From the NCBI GenBank assembly GCA_003697065.1, contig RFFY01000485.1:1-6265 (forward strand): DNA of 6,265 nt, read 5' to 3'. A program made the translations under genes and the position numbers. Origin of the DNA: Actinomyces sp. (lineage in GTDB: Bacteria; Actinomycetota; Acidimicrobiia; Acidimicrobiales; Aldehydirespiratoraceae). Position 1 is the first letter of the stretch. Each line of letters begins with the position of its first letter. Shown in pieces: positions 5,814 to 6,265 of the stretch. The notes beneath the pieces are model-generated. The model saw only the letters and a program-made list of their open reading frames with translations. It made no database searches and was not told the origin of the DNA.

Positions 5814-6265
5814 ATGCGTCCCGCCCTCGACGTCGGTCTCACCGTCCCCGCCGCGGCCGCTGCCAGCCGGGCCCGGGAACTGGCCGCCTGTGGCGTCGAC
5901 GGCCTGTTCACCTTCGAGGGCCCCCACGACGTCTTCTTCCCCCTGGTCGCCGCCGCCCTCGCCGGCATCGAGATCGACCTCTACACCAACGTGGCCATCG
6001 CCTTCCCCCGTTCCCCCTTCCATCTGGCCCAGCAGGGACGCGAGATGCAGGACCTCGCCGGCGGGCGCTTCGCCCTCGGGCTCGGGACCCAGGTCCGGGC
6101 CCACATCGAGCGGCGCTACTCGGCTCGCTGGGAGTCCCCCGTGACCCGCATGGCCGAGCTGGTCGGGCTTCTCCAGGCGATCTGGCAGGCCTGGGAGACG
6201 GGTGGCACCGTCGACCACCGGGGCCGCCACTACCGCCTCGACCTCCTGCCCCCTGTGTTCCGCCC
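5814..6265 (+). CDS. F420-dependent luciferase-like oxidoreductase (MSMEG_2256-type), 3' end cut
   Basis: 150 residues run from ATG 5814 to the window end without a stop; the full family is about 320-350 aa. An in-frame GTG at 5784 would add ten proline-rich residues, but the family normally begins close to the LDVGLTV strand, so ATG is preferred. Seen: ARELAACGVDGLFTFEGPHDVFFPL (20-44), with a substrate-pocket-type turn; YTNVAIAFPRSPFHLAQQ (57-74); LAGGRFALGLGTQVRAHIERRY (81-102); then RMAELVGLLQAIWQAW (112-127). The GGRFxLGLGxQvraHIerRf pattern, with W-x-x-P after it, matches my memory of the MSMEG_2256-type LLM group, a subset of TIM-barrel flavin or F420 enzymes. Cofactor F420 is inferred from the group. 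It diverges from the peptidase-GNAT-TetR group. An F420 enzyme (Rv3520c) also neighbours ltp3/ltp4 in mycobacteria, as I recall. Confidence 0.85.
   Translation, partial: MRPALDVGLTVPAAAAASRARELAACGVDGLFTFEGPHDVFFPLVAAALAGIEIDLYTNVAIAFPRSPFHLAQQGREMQDLAGGRFALGLGTQVRAHIERRYSARWESPVTRMAELVGLLQAIWQAWETGGTVDHRGRHYRLDLLPPVFR

Noticed and set aside
1..6265. tRNA, rRNA, CRISPR array, insertion sequence or attachment site
   Set aside because: Nearly all bases lie in coding frames, the gaps are at most about 126 bp, and no long repeats, transposase motifs or tRNA-like cloverleaf were seen.

Overview
The window is very GC-rich DNA from what looks like an actinobacterium. The signs are strong third-position G/C bias, frequent GTG starts, a KstR-type TetR regulator and an F420-dependent enzyme. 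The class cannot be fixed from sequence alone; Acidimicrobiia or Mycobacteriales-type lineages would both fit. The window is almost fully coding: one gene tail and one gene head on the + strand flank seven minus-strand genes. No RNA gene, mobile element, CRISPR array or origin was seen.

Layout. 1-333 (+) is the C-terminal part of an MFS transporter. A GC-rich hairpin at 364-389 separates it from a convergent minus-strand operon (3681 down to 391) of four overlapping genes. In transcription order these are two OB-fold/DUF35 proteins, a 354-aa thiolase-fold protein and a 386-aa thiolase-fold protein. A 122-bp gap (3682-3803) holds a possible terminator, an inverted repeat that could be an operator, and a weak promoter. 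Upstream of the gap is a second minus-strand group (5687 down to 3804): a secreted zinc metallopeptidase candidate, a GNAT acetyltransferase and a KstR-like TetR regulator. Diverging from it at 5814 (+) is the start of an F420-dependent luciferase-like oxidoreductase, cut by the window end.

How it may work. The DUF35, 354-aa and 386-aa gene order, with a KstR-like regulator and an F420-dependent LLM enzyme nearby, resembles the mycobacterial Rv3520c-Rv3521-Rv3522(ltp4)-Rv3523(ltp3) neighbourhood as I remember it. Ltp3 and Ltp4 are linked to side-chain cleavage of C24-branched sterols. In the related Ltp2 system, a thiolase-fold protein that acts as an aldolase depends on a DUF35 partner. Both thiolase-fold proteins here lack the nucleophilic cysteine, and both DUF35 proteins have lost most zinc ligands. 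The best inference is a multi-subunit acyl-CoA aldol-lyase (retro-aldol) complex for a sterol-like or branched acyl-CoA side chain, rather than a true thiolase. The peptidase and acetyltransferase have no evident link to this pathway.
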